A stretch of DNA of 64,000 nt from Domibacillus sp. DTU_2020_1001157_1_SI_ALB_TIR_016. Lineage in GTDB: Bacteria; Bacillota; Bacilli; Bacillales; Domibacillaceae. A program made the translations under genes and the position numbers. The notes under the pieces are model-generated. The model searched no databases. It had not been told where the DNA came from and was given only the letters and a program-made list of their open reading frames with translations. How positions within the stretch are numbered: position 1 is the first letter of the stretch; each line of letters starts with the position of its first letter. Of the stretch, positions 51,069 to 59,376 are shown piece by piece. The stretch lies in contig NZ_CP135439.1 of the NCBI RefSeq assembly GCF_032341995.1, positions 2,873,501 to 2,937,500 on the forward strand. The letters are read 5' to 3'.

Positions 51069-54000
51069 ATGATACGTCGTTATCATGTAGTCGCGATTCC
51101 CATCCGGATGGTGGTCAACAATTTCGGTGACCATAATCCGGATGGGCAGATGTATGTGTTAAAGGAAAATGAAGCAAAAGTAAAAGAGCTGATTCGCAAA
51201 AATCCCTTTACACCGGTAGAGCTCGTACAGCCGCTTACGATCAGAGCGAACGAAGGTGATGTTGTTGAAATTCTTTTTGAAAACCAGCTTCCTTTTGCAG
51301 CGGGCATGCATTTTCAAGATCTCGATTATAACGTGTTAACGTCAGACGGAGCTAACGTCGGCTTTAATCCGAGCTCGCTCGCTGAATGCGGCGAACAGCT
51401 TCTTTACAGGCTGGATGCCACGTTTGAAGGAATTTGTTTTTTCACCGATGTCGGCAATGTATCGAGTACGGAGGATGGCTCCAGCATCCAGGGTCTTTTC
51501 GGTACATTGCTCGTTGAAAAAAGAGGTTCCTGGTGGACCGATCCGGTAACAGGCGGACCGATCAACAGCGGCGCGTTTGCGGATATTCATCATCCTTTCC
51601 TTCCCTCCTTCCGTGAGTATGCATGGTTTTTCCATGATGAAATGGAAGTGAATGATTTAACGGGCAACCGGCCGCTGAACCCGATGACCAATCAGGAAGC
51701 CGAATCGTTTCACGGTGTGAACTACCGATATGAACCGCTTCATAACCGCTTGAAACTTGTAGAAGAAGGTGTTGTGTCTCCCGAGGTTGAAGGAGAAGAA
51801 GTGCATCATGACTCCTGGATGTTTGGCGACCCTGCAACACCGATTCTGCGCGGGTACAAAGGCGACCCTGCTGTGATCCGCTTAATTCATGCAGCATCCA
51901 AAGAAACACATGTTTTTCATTATCATGTGCACCAGTGGCTGAGAGACCCAGGAAATGTTAACTCTGAAATTGTGGATGCACAGGCGATCAGTCCTCAGTC
52001 CCACTATAGCATCCGGCCTTTATATGGACTTGGCAGTCTGCAGGGCGCGATTGGAGATGCGATTATTCACTGCCACTTGTATCCCCATTTCGAAGCTGGA
52101 ATGTGGGGAATGAACCGTGTTTTTGATACATTGCAGGATGGAAGCCAGTGCTATCCAAATGGCGAGCCCATTGCACCGCTTCAGCCGCTTCCTGATTGTC
52201 CTTGCCCGCCGCGCCCCACAAAAGAAAGGCCGGGATTCCCGAACTTCATTCCCGGAAAAGTCGGCTGCAAGGCGCCAAGGCCTCCTCTCGGCATTGTCGG
52301 CGGCCGGGAAATGACAGAGCTTGAAAGAAATGCCGCTGTCCCAAACGCCAGACCGGGAGCTGTTTTTGCGGATCCGTGTATGAAAAATCCGGTCGTTGAA
52401 GAGTTCAATATATCGGTGATTGAACTGCCGATTGTTTATAACAAACAGGGCTGGTACGACCCAAAAGGAAGAATATATGTGCGGGATGAAGATCTGGATG
52501 ATGTGCTGTCCGGAAAAAAGGAGCCTGAACCGCTTGTGCTGCATGTAGCGGCCGGTACGTGCATTCGAATTAATTACACCAATCGGCTGCCTCATATTTT
52601 GGATGGCGACGCGTTTCAGCTGGTGACCCGAACGTATGAGACCGGTTTTCATATTCATTTCGTTAAATTTGATGTTCTTGTAGGCGACGGCGCTAACGTA
52701 GGCTGGAATTACGACAGCTCCGTTTTACCAAATGAAACGATACGATATGAATATTTTGCCGATACAGAATTGAAAGCCTTTTTTGTTCATGATCATTTGT
52801 ATCCTGTTTCTCACCAGCAGCATGGCATTTTTGGAACGGTTGTTGTGCAGCCGCGCTTTTCTCAATTTTTGGATTCTAAAACAGGTGAAGAAACAGATAA
52901 GGGAGCCGAAATTACTGTCCGCCACCCATTGATCGCTGATTATCGTGATTTTACACTGTTTGTCCAGGATTTCGCCATGTTATTTGATAAAGACGGCTGT
53001 CCGATTCAGCCGCCACAGTTCCCCGGCTCACAGGATGATCCCGGTATTTTTGCAGTCAATTACAGAAATGAGCCGCTGCAGTTCCGGCTTGGGAAAGACT
53101 GTGACCCTGCCTACTCTTTCAGCTCTTATGTAAATGGAGATCCCTTCACCCCCGTTTTCCGGGCTTATGAAGGAGATTCCATCCGCATTCGGCTGCTGCA
53201 GGGTGCCCAGGAAGAATCGCACAGCTTTAACTTACACGGCTTAAGATGGAAATCAGAACGGCCCAGCAATGATTCCCAGATCCGGTCACAGCAGCATATT
53301 GGCATTTCAGAGTCTTTTACGTTTGAAATGGATATTCCAAGAGCCGGCGATTATTTATGGGCTTTTGAAACAGAAGAAGATGTGTGGAATGGTACGTGGG
53401 GGCTTATTCGTGCATACGATCAGGAAGTAGATCATCTCATATCGCTGTCAGACCGGCCTTTGCCGGAACCACGAACAAGGCCGCTGCCTGAAGTAACCGG
53501 AAAGCCGCCGGCTCCCGCTGATCCGCAGTCTACCCTTCCGCCTGAAGTAGCGCACAATGCGCCGATTCGCCGATACAGTGTTGTTGCTTTTCAAACGCCG
53601 ATTTTATACAACTCGTTTGGGGACCATGATCCATTTGGCATCGTGTTTGCTTTAGAAGAAGACGTAGATGATATTCTGTCAGGCAGAAAAAATCCGGAGC
53701 CGCTTGTGCTTAGAGGTAATTCTGGTGAGTTAGTCGAAGTTACCTTAACCAGCCAGCTCAAGTTTGACTTGTTCCCATTCCCGGATGGCATTCATCCTTA
53801 CCCACCAGTAAAAGAGCAGGCTTTTTATCCGCCGTCTCTTCGGATTTCCCTGCACGTCAATATGCTTGATTACGATGTTACGACTTCAAGCGGCGGCACG
53901 GTCGGTTTTAATCCTGACCAGACAGTGGGGCCTGGTGAAACGATTACGTACCGCTGGCATGTGCAGGACAGCATGGGCACCTGCGCCATGTGGGATATGG

Positions 54001-54719
54001 CTGACCTGCGTAATCACCGCTCCTTTGGAACATTTGGGGCTTTTATAGCGGAACCGCGCTTTACCACTTATCTTGATCCTTATACGCTGGAGCCTGTGCA
54101 AACAGGCACAAATGTGCTGCTTCAACACCCACTCAACGACAGGTATAGAGAATTTGTTTTAGTGATGCATGACGGTGTTCGTTTAGAAGATAAGCATGGT
54201 AAAGTGATTATCGATCCACTTGACGGTGTCATTCCAAAACCGGACCCTGAAGACGATGAAGTAGACACATATGATTTTGGTTCGCGCGGTTTTAATTACC
54301 GGACGGAACGGCTGATTAACCGCTTTAGAAAACACCCTGTTTTAGGTGACTTATTTAGTTCAGAAATTCACGGTGATCCAGCCACACCTGTTTTTGAAGC
54401 GTATCCCGGTGACCCTGTTGTTGTCCGGCTCACTACCCCTTCGGAACGCAGAAGAAGCCATACATTCCACATTCACGGACACAACTGGAAATTCGATCCG
54501 AGAGATATAGACTCCCGGATTGATTCATTCACAGGCCATATGGTTGTAGGTGTAACAGAAGATTTGCTTTTAATTGGCGGTGCCGGAGGAACGTATAACT
54601 ATCCGGGGGATTATATGTACCGGGCCGGCAATATTCGCTGGGATATCGAACAGGGAATGTGGGGAATCATCCGGGTTCACAGCAAAGTACAGCCCCATTT
54701 GCCGCCTTTATCTCATTGA
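51069..54719 (+). CDS. mnxG: MnxG, multicopper oxidase for Mn(II) oxidation
   Basis: 1216 residues (3651 bases), the exact size class of MnxG and far larger than laccases or CotA. It oxidises Mn(II) to Mn(IV) oxide at the spore surface using oxygen. Six cupredoxin repeats are suggested, as in ceruloplasmin. Copper motifs: H281-x-x-H284-x-H286 and H334-C-H336-x3-H340-x4-M345 (domain 2), H528-I-H530 and H574-D-H576 (domain 3), an extra H718...H723, and H1131-x-x-H1134-x-H1136 with M1197 at the C-terminus. No signal peptide, consistent with mother-cell assembly. The motif order is permuted relative to laccases. Confidence 0.9.
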   Translation: MIRRYHVVAIPIRMVVNNFGDHNPDGQMYVLKENEAKVKELIRKNPFTPVELVQPLTIRANEGDVVEILFENQLPFAAGMHFQDLDYNVLTSDGANVGFNPSSLAECGEQLLYRLDATFEGICFFTDVGNVSSTEDGSSIQGLFGTLLVEKRGSWWTDPVTGGPINSGAFADIHHPFLPSFREYAWFFHDEMEVNDLTGNRPLNPMTNQEAESFHGVNYRYEPLHNRLKLVEEGVVSPEVEGEEVHHDSWMFGDPATPILRGYKGDPAVIRLIHAASKETHVFHYHVHQWLRDPGNVNSEIVDAQAISPQSHYSIRPLYGLGSLQGAIGDAIIHCHLYPHFEAGMWGMNRVFDTLQDGSQCYPNGEPIAPLQPLPDCPCPPRPTKERPGFPNFIPGKVGCKAPRPPLGIVGGREMTELERNAAVPNARPGAVFADPCMKNPVVEEFNISVIELPIVYNKQGWYDPKGRIYVRDEDLDDVLSGKKEPEPLVLHVAAGTCIRINYTNRLPHILDGDAFQLVTRTYETGFHIHFVKFDVLVGDGANVGWNYDSSVLPNETIRYEYFADTELKAFFVHDHLYPVSHQQHGIFGTVVVQPRFSQFLDSKTGEETDKGAEITVRHPLIADYRDFTLFVQDFAMLFDKDGCPIQPPQFPGSQDDPGIFAVNYRNEPLQFRLGKDCDPAYSFSSYVNGDPFTPVFRAYEGDSIRIRLLQGAQEESHSFNLHGLRWKSERPSNDSQIRSQQHIGISESFTFEMDIPRAGDYLWAFETEEDVWNGTWGLIRAYDQEVDHLISLSDRPLPEPRTRPLPEVTGKPPAPADPQSTLPPEVAHNAPIRRYSVVAFQTPILYNSFGDHDPFGIVFALEEDVDDILSGRKNPEPLVLRGNSGELVEVTLTSQLKFDLFPFPDGIHPYPPVKEQAFYPPSLRISLHVNMLDYDVTTSSGGTVGFNPDQTVGPGETITYRWHVQDSMGTCAMWDMADLRNHRSFGTFGAFIAEPRFTTYLDPYTLEPVQTGTNVLLQHPLNDRYREFVLVMHDGVRLEDKHGKVIIDPLDGVIPKPDPEDDEVDTYDFGSRGFNYRTERLINRFRKHPVLGDLFSSEIHGDPATPVFEAYPGDPVVVRLTTPSERRRSHTFHIHGHNWKFDPRDIDSRIDSFTGHMVVGVTEDLLLIGGAGGTYNYPGDYMYRAGNIRWDIEQGMWGIIRVHSKVQPHLPPLSH

Positions 54720-54757
54720 CATTGATAAGAGTAAACGATTTGTTTCCTTTTTACATG

Positions 54758-54794
54758 GAAAAGCGGTATTCCATAGGGGATACCGCTTTTTTTC
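54758..54794 (+). terminator. Terminator of the mnx operon
   Basis: AAAAGCGGTAT / ATACCGCTTTTTTT hairpin 39 bases after the mnxG stop. It also lies just past the end of the converging gene at 54805. Confidence 0.88.
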
Positions 54795-54804
54795 ATACAG
54801 CTTG

Positions 54805-55260
54805 TCAGCGGAATTTATCAATCCGTTCTACCCATTTGATTTGATCAAATTGAACAAGAAACACTTTTTTCTTGACTTCATGCTTATGCTTTTCTTTTTT
54901 CACTTTCACAACAATCTCAATAAAATCATTGCCTACAAAAGTAATTCTTCCTTGAACAATCTTTTCTCCTTCAAGGGCAACCTTCACATGCTCACCGATC
55001 AGCTGCCGAAAGCGAAACGCCATGCTGCTTCTTAATCCGCTCAAGCGGATGCGAAAGCGATCGTCGCACAAACATCTATCCATAAAATGACGGTTACCAT
55101 CTCCATGTCCACAGCGGCTGCATGAACACTGATGACGGAAATCGTGGTGCTGGTGTTGGTTGTGCGAATGAAACCGGCTGAAGGAATCGCCTTTATTGCA
55201 GCCGCAGGAATGTTGATGGTGTTTTCCAAAATCTTGACAATCGCAGTTTAGTATACTCAT
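54805..55260 (-). CDS. His/Cys-rich protein with C-terminal Sm-like domain
   Basis: 151 residues. The first ~70 residues hold about 14 histidines and 10 cysteines in clusters (CDCQDF, HHQHSCGCN, HNQHQHHDFRHQ, CSCSRCGHGDG), a clear metal-binding or cross-linking region. The C-terminal part (about 85-151: EHVKVALEGEKIV, GRITFVGNDFIEIVV, VFLVQFDQIKWVER) has the Sm-like barrel pattern shared with the mnx-flanking genes. Convergent with mnxG and preceded by a sigma-K-like -10. Probably a metal-loaded spore coat protein; ATG behind AAAGGAGG. Confidence 0.7.
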   Translation of the reverse strand: MSILNCDCQDFGKHHQHSCGCNKGDSFSRFHSHNQHQHHDFRHQCSCSRCGHGDGNRHFMDRCLCDDRFRIRLSGLRSSMAFRFRQLIGEHVKVALEGEKIVQGRITFVGNDFIEIVVKVKKEKHKHEVKKKVFLVQFDQIKWVERIDKFR

Positions 55261-55358
55261 ATTTTTCCTCCTTTCCCATTAAAGTGAAGTGTTCGGACTG
55301 AGAAAAGCGCAGGCTGTAAACCGTTTCTCTCTTTTATCTGCTTCTCACAGCCTACTAT

Positions 55359-55367
55359 TATCCTATG
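55359..55367 (-). promoter_or_regulatory. Sigma-K-like -10 upstream of the His/Cys-rich gene
   Basis: CATAGGATA on the minus strand fits CATAnnnTA exactly; the AC at -35 is not found at the usual distance. Confidence 0.45.
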
Positions 55368-55436
55368 CTTAACTAGTAAATCCGAATAAACTACCGCCCC
55401 CTCTTTTCAGAAAAAAATAGAATTATTTTCCAAGTC

Positions 55437-55463
55437 ACCAGTGAAAAACGATCACATACGATA
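55437..55463 (+). promoter_or_regulatory. Sigma-K-like promoter of the gene at 55533
   Basis: AC (55437-55438), 16-base spacer and CATACGATA (55455-55463), the same -10 as before the zinc-ribbon gene. Confidence 0.65.
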
Positions 55464-55532
55464 TGAAGAAAGCATAACGTTGTTTTTTTACATGTGATAA
55501 AAAGGAAAGCTTGAGCAAAAGGAAGTGATCCT

Positions 55533-56399
55533 ATGCAGGAACATTCTGATTTTGATGATTCTTTTGATCATGAAGAGTGCTGTTCAAAAAGCGAAAACAG
55601 GCCGGCTTTTCCGTCACCTCCCTCTTGTCTCCCTGAGAGACAGCAGGCGAAGCTTGAAGCTAAAATCGAGGAAGCCAATACCCTGCTGCTGAATCTTGCT
55701 TTGTCGAACGAACAGTCAGAAGAAGGACGAAGAGTATCATTTGAAGGACTAGTCGGCCAATGGGCAGAAGTTGTGCTTACGCGTGAAGGAGAAGCAGGAC
55801 TGCCTGCTGTTAAAAAAGGGAATCGAATAAAAATAAAAAACAGTAAAGAAAGTTTATTTAAGAAAAAGCTGGCAGCGAGAAAGCGCAGAAAAAGACGGGC
55901 TGTCCGGCCGAAAGCGCATGCCGGCAAAAAAAAGCTGCCGCAAGTAACGCTGCCTAAAAGCAGCGTGCTTCTTTACAAGCAATCCGGCCGTGTTCAGCTG
56001 GCTGGACGTAATTTCGTGCTCCTCAAGAAAAAAGAGCAGGAAATGATCATTCCTTTTTCAAAAATACAATCGATCAAGTCCTTTACACGCCATCGCGGAC
56101 TCGATAAAGATCCAGCTTTGCTTGATATTGACCCGGCACTTCGACGTGCACTTATGTTTAAATTCGGAGAAACGGTTGCTTCTTCTCCCGAATTGATTCA
56201 CCTTTTCTTTAAAATGACACTCCCTATTTTCTTATTGGGTTATATCGACAAAAAGGTAAATATTGTATTAGCCAGAAATAACATAGCCGGCCATATTCAT
56301 GAAGTGGATGAAGAAACAGTTACGATCGTCACAGCTAAAAGAAAGCAACGTGTAATTCCTTTGGATTCCATTTATTTGATTGTTTCATCATCCCTCTAA
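55533..56399 (+). CDS. Sm-like coat protein, paralogue of the first mnx operon gene
   Basis: 288 residues. A Ser/Pro/Cys-containing acidic N-terminus leads to a barrel-like region (QWAEVVLTREGEAG near 72) interrupted by a very basic insert (KKKLAARKRRKRRAVRPK, about 110-128). The barrel resumes with VQLAGRNFVLLKKK and MIIPFSKIQSIKS. The block LMFKFGETVAS (about 209-219) and the C-terminal GHIHEVDEETVTIVT match the gene at 49380. No enzyme function; sigma-K-like promoter directly upstream. Likely spore coat. Confidence 0.68.
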   Translation: MQEHSDFDDSFDHEECCSKSENRPAFPSPPSCLPERQQAKLEAKIEEANTLLLNLALSNEQSEEGRRVSFEGLVGQWAEVVLTREGEAGLPAVKKGNRIKIKNSKESLFKKKLAARKRRKRRAVRPKAHAGKKKLPQVTLPKSSVLLYKQSGRVQLAGRNFVLLKKKEQEMIIPFSKIQSIKSFTRHRGLDKDPALLDIDPALRRALMFKFGETVASSPELIHLFFKMTLPIFLLGYIDKKVNIVLARNNIAGHIHEVDEETVTIVTAKRKQRVIPLDSIYLIVSSSL

Positions 56400-56719
56400 T
56401 AAAGCAGTTGTTATCTTTTCGTAATTTTTCTTCTCCAGATCCGTTTTATACTGACTGCTCCGACTCTTCAGTGATAAAAAAAGGCCGGCCCCTTTCAAAC
56501 GAAGGGGCCGGCCTTTTTTTATTGCCCAAACTCCTGAATCCTTAAAAAGCAAAAAACAAAATAAATTTAAATATTTTCACCGCCAACTCCACATCCTACG
56601 TAAAGGCATGACCAATCAGTGATGGTCCATCCGCTCATTGTTTACCCGGTATTGCGCTCTTATTGTATGCAGGAAAGCATAACGGCCACGATTTTAAAGA
56701 TGGAGGAGGAACGAACACG
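56400..56719. other. Intergenic region
   Basis: 320 bases: the first part holds a strong terminator, and the remainder before 56720 shows no gene. A GGAGGAGG ribosome site precedes the next gene, but I found no convincing promoter. Confidence 0.6.
56476..56521 (+). terminator. Strong terminator after the gene at 55533
   Basis: Perfect GGCCGGCCCCTT / AAGGGGCCGGCC stem flanked by A7 and T7; works on plus and would also act in reverse. Confidence 0.92.
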
Positions 56720-58180
56720 ATGAAATATGTATCAGCATTGTTAATAAAATTTGTCATGGTAACGCTCGTTCTTTGGATTATTCTAGGCGGATTCTTTAAT
56801 ATTTCCTTGGGTGACATCTTCACAATAAGCGTTGTGCTCACTGCTGCCGGATTTCTGATTGGGGATTTATTTATTTTACCGAAATTCGGAAATCCTACAG
56901 CATCTGCTGCTGATTTCGTCTTAACACTTATCGTTGTTTGGCTGCTGGGAGCCCTTTTATTTGAACCGCGTATTTCATTATGGGCAGCCGCTCTTTTATG
57001 TGCCGTTGTCATTGCGATTGGCGAGTATTTTTTCCATATGTATATGCTCAAGCAGGGACCCGCTGGACAATCTCAGCAAAACAAGAAAAAGGCCGGCGGC
57101 CAAAATGCTGGCAAAAACGCCAACCAGGCTGTATCCACTTTCAAATATCAAACCGAAGCTGGCTCCGATATGGCGGTTCGACCGAATGTCAACAAAGCCA
57201 ATATTGAGCAACAAGGCGCCGTCATTCAAGATCAAAAAAAGAAAACCATTTCAGTGGACCGATATCAAACCGAAGCCGGCTCCGATATCTCTGTAAAACC
57301 GGCTGACGAGCAAAATAAAAAGAACAAACAAGGCGAAGCGGCAAAGTCTGAGAAAAAACAAAAAGACTCAACCAGCCAATACGGGACAGAAGCTGGCCTT
57401 GATATGTCCTTCGCTTCCCGTATTCAAAAAACCGGGAAGAACAGCAAGAAGGGCGTGTCAGCACAATCTGAGAAAAACCAGCAGAATTCGTCTGATCAGT
57501 ATGGCACAGAAGCCGGTTCCGATATGTCCGTTACTTCCGGCAATAAAAAAGCCGGGCAAAGCAACAAGCAGGGCGGCTCGGCACAATCTGGGAAAAATCA
57601 GCAGAATTCATCCGATCAGTATAGTACAGAAGCCGGCTCGGATACATCCTTTACTTTCGGTAATCAAAAACCTGGACGGAGCAACAAACAGGGCAGCTCG
57701 GCACAAACTGGAAAAAGCCAGCAAAATGCATCGGGTCAATATAGTACAGAAGCTGGCTCGGATACGTCTTTTACTTTCGGCAATCAAAAACCCGGACGGA
57801 GCAACAAACAGGGCAGCTCGGCACAAACTGGAAAAAGCCAGCAAAATGCATCGGATCAATATAGTACAGAAGCCGGTTCCGATACATCCTTCACGTTCGG
57901 CAATCAAAAACCGGGACGAAGCAACAAACAGGGCAGCTCGGCACAAACTGGAAAAAGCCAGCAAAATGCATCGGATCCGTATGGCACAGAAGCTGGGTCT
58001 GATATGTCTGTTGCCTCTTCTAACCAAAAAACCGGTATGAGCAATAAACAAGGGCAGCCGTCACAGTCCGGAAAAGCGGATCAAGGCTCAAGCGATCCAT
58101 ACGGTACAGAAGCCGGCTGTGAGCTGACTATTATAGATGTACCAAGAAAACGCAAGAAGATGAACCTGAAACGAAAATAA
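56720..58180 (+). CDS. DUF2512 membrane protein with SASP-like repeat tail
   Basis: 486 residues. The first ~115 form a four-TM DUF2512 domain (YndM-like; MKYVSALLIKFVMVTLVLW, GDLFILPKFGN). The remainder is a hydrophilic tail rich in Q, N, S, K and G with nine copies of a Y-x-TEAGSD motif starting at residues 145, 184, 223, 263, 303, 343, 383, 423 and 463. This resembles gamma-type small acid-soluble spore proteins, whose TEFASE sites are cut by the germination protease GPR. I infer a membrane-anchored, protease-releasable store. Ordinary DUF2512 proteins lack such a tail. ATG at 56720 behind GGAGGAGG. Confidence 0.7.
   Translation: MKYVSALLIKFVMVTLVLWIILGGFFNISLGDIFTISVVLTAAGFLIGDLFILPKFGNPTASAADFVLTLIVVWLLGALLFEPRISLWAAALLCAVVIAIGEYFFHMYMLKQGPAGQSQQNKKKAGGQNAGKNANQAVSTFKYQTEAGSDMAVRPNVNKANIEQQGAVIQDQKKKTISVDRYQTEAGSDISVKPADEQNKKNKQGEAAKSEKKQKDSTSQYGTEAGLDMSFASRIQKTGKNSKKGVSAQSEKNQQNSSDQYGTEAGSDMSVTSGNKKAGQSNKQGGSAQSGKNQQNSSDQYSTEAGSDTSFTFGNQKPGRSNKQGSSAQTGKSQQNASGQYSTEAGSDTSFTFGNQKPGRSNKQGSSAQTGKSQQNASDQYSTEAGSDTSFTFGNQKPGRSNKQGSSAQTGKSQQNASDPYGTEAGSDMSVASSNQKTGMSNKQGQPSQSGKADQGSSDPYGTEAGCELTIIDVPRKRKKMNLKRK
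57141..58134 (+). repeat. Tandem repeat, nine units of 117-120 bp
   Basis: The period is 117 bp for the first two steps and 120 bp for the rest. Copies at about 57660-57980 are nearly identical at DNA level, and outer copies have diverged. The whole array is in frame inside the DUF2512 gene. Confidence 0.92.
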
Positions 58181-58191
58181 AGCAGGACCAC

Positions 58192-58229
58192 ATAAAGCCA
58201 ATCCTTTATTAAAAAGGATTGGCTTTATG
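58192..58229. terminator. Bidirectional terminator between DUF2512 gene and uvsE
   Basis: ATAAAGCCAATCCTTT / AAAGGATTGGCTTTAT between converging genes. Confidence 0.88.
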
Positions 58230-58283
58230 TTTTGGCACCTGTTTTAAAAATCAAATATACGTTTATACATATTCTTCTTTCCT

Positions 58284-59255
58284 TTATCCCTGCATATAAA
58301 AGCTGGCTCCATCCACTTGTTCAATTCCTGCTTTTTTCAATTCCCTCACCAAGGCAAAAAGGGCATTATCTTTTTGTTTCGCTTCAATCATGACATCGAT
58401 TTGCGGCACGCTTCCTTTCACACGATGAAGAAAATGCAGAAATTCCTTTTCATCAATAAAATCCGCATGGGCTCTGAAATCTTCTTCTGACTTTGGACTC
58501 GACATATGCATTTTCACTGGCAGCGCAGAGGATTGCCATGTAGCGGTGACGCGCTCCCATGCCGCCTCCCATTCTGCTTCCTTTTCATGGTTGGCTGCAT
58601 GGTGATGATAATCGAACACCGCCGGAACACCAAGCTTTTCACATAAGTACAGCGTTTCATTGATCGTGAAGGTTTTATCATCATTTTCAAGCATTATCAT
58701 GCGCTGCAAAGGAGCGGGAAGAAGCCCCCAATTTTCCACAAACTGCTCGAGTGCCGCTTCTTTGTCACGATAGCCGCCGCCTACGTGTACGACACATCGA
58801 TGTTCAGGGGCAATCCCCATTCCTTTTAACAGCAGCCGGTGCATACGGAGTGTTTGAACAGCCGTTTTTAAAATATCAGGTTTTGGCGAGTTTAACACAA
58901 CAAAATGATCCGGATGAAAGTCAATCCGCATGTCCTGATGCTCTTTTAAATACGAGCGAATCGCCTTCAAGCTTTCTCCGAGCGGCTTTATGTAATTCCA
59001 ATCCGAAAGTTCCGGGTGATTCGCCATTGGAATCAGTTTGGAACTAAGCCGAAAAAAGTGGATATCATGCGCTGCATTGTGCCGAAGCAGCCGCAGACAA
59101 TTGTGGAGATTTGACATCGCAATGCGTTCTAGTTTATGAATGGCCGCTTCCCTGTTCCCAATTTTTGAAAACTGGGCATGGGTCATTGTTTGAGAAGGAG
59201 AACCATTTTGAACATTCATGCTCATAGCTGCGTAACCGAGACGGACCAGCGTCAT
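58284..59255 (-). CDS. uvsE: UV DNA damage endonuclease UvsE
   Basis: 323 residues, TIM-barrel UVDE family. It nicks DNA 5' to UV photoproducts to start alternative excision repair. RLGYAAMS at the N-terminus, RIDFHPDHFVVLN, VVHVGGGYRDK, LENDDKTFT and FDYHHHAAN carry the metal ligands and are the family hallmarks. Single gene, useful for spores exposed to sunlight. Confidence 0.93.
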   Translation of the reverse strand: MTLVRLGYAAMSMNVQNGSPSQTMTHAQFSKIGNREAAIHKLERIAMSNLHNCLRLLRHNAAHDIHFFRLSSKLIPMANHPELSDWNYIKPLGESLKAIRSYLKEHQDMRIDFHPDHFVVLNSPKPDILKTAVQTLRMHRLLLKGMGIAPEHRCVVHVGGGYRDKEAALEQFVENWGLLPAPLQRMIMLENDDKTFTINETLYLCEKLGVPAVFDYHHHAANHEKEAEWEAAWERVTATWQSSALPVKMHMSSPKSEEDFRAHADFIDEKEFLHFLHRVKGSVPQIDVMIEAKQKDNALFALVRELKKAGIEQVDGASFYMQG

Positions 59256-59376
59256 TCTTTCACCCCTTTTCTTTCTATTTTATCCAAAATAAAAGACGGC
59301 ATACCCGTCAGAAAGAAAGAACACTTTTCAATATTTTTTGCCCTTTGTCCTCATACTACGTTTTGAGGTGAAAAAT

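Noticed and set aside
51083..51909. Minus-strand open frames inside mnxG (74, 97 and 115 aa).
   Set aside because: They are shadows of the coding strand, with no ribosome site and no recognisable domain.
52020..52658. 212-aa minus-strand open frame inside mnxG.
   Set aside because: It mirrors conserved copper-motif coding sequence and has no family resemblance or promoter.
57399..58051. Long open frames on both strands over the DUF2512 tail (213 aa plus, 147 aa minus).
   Set aside because: They arise because the repeat period is a multiple of three, which keeps all frames open. The frame of the DUF2512 gene has the ribosome site and the domain.
57141..58134. Tandem repeats as a CRISPR array.
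   Set aside because: Units are contiguous and in frame, there are no unique spacers, and no cas genes are nearby.
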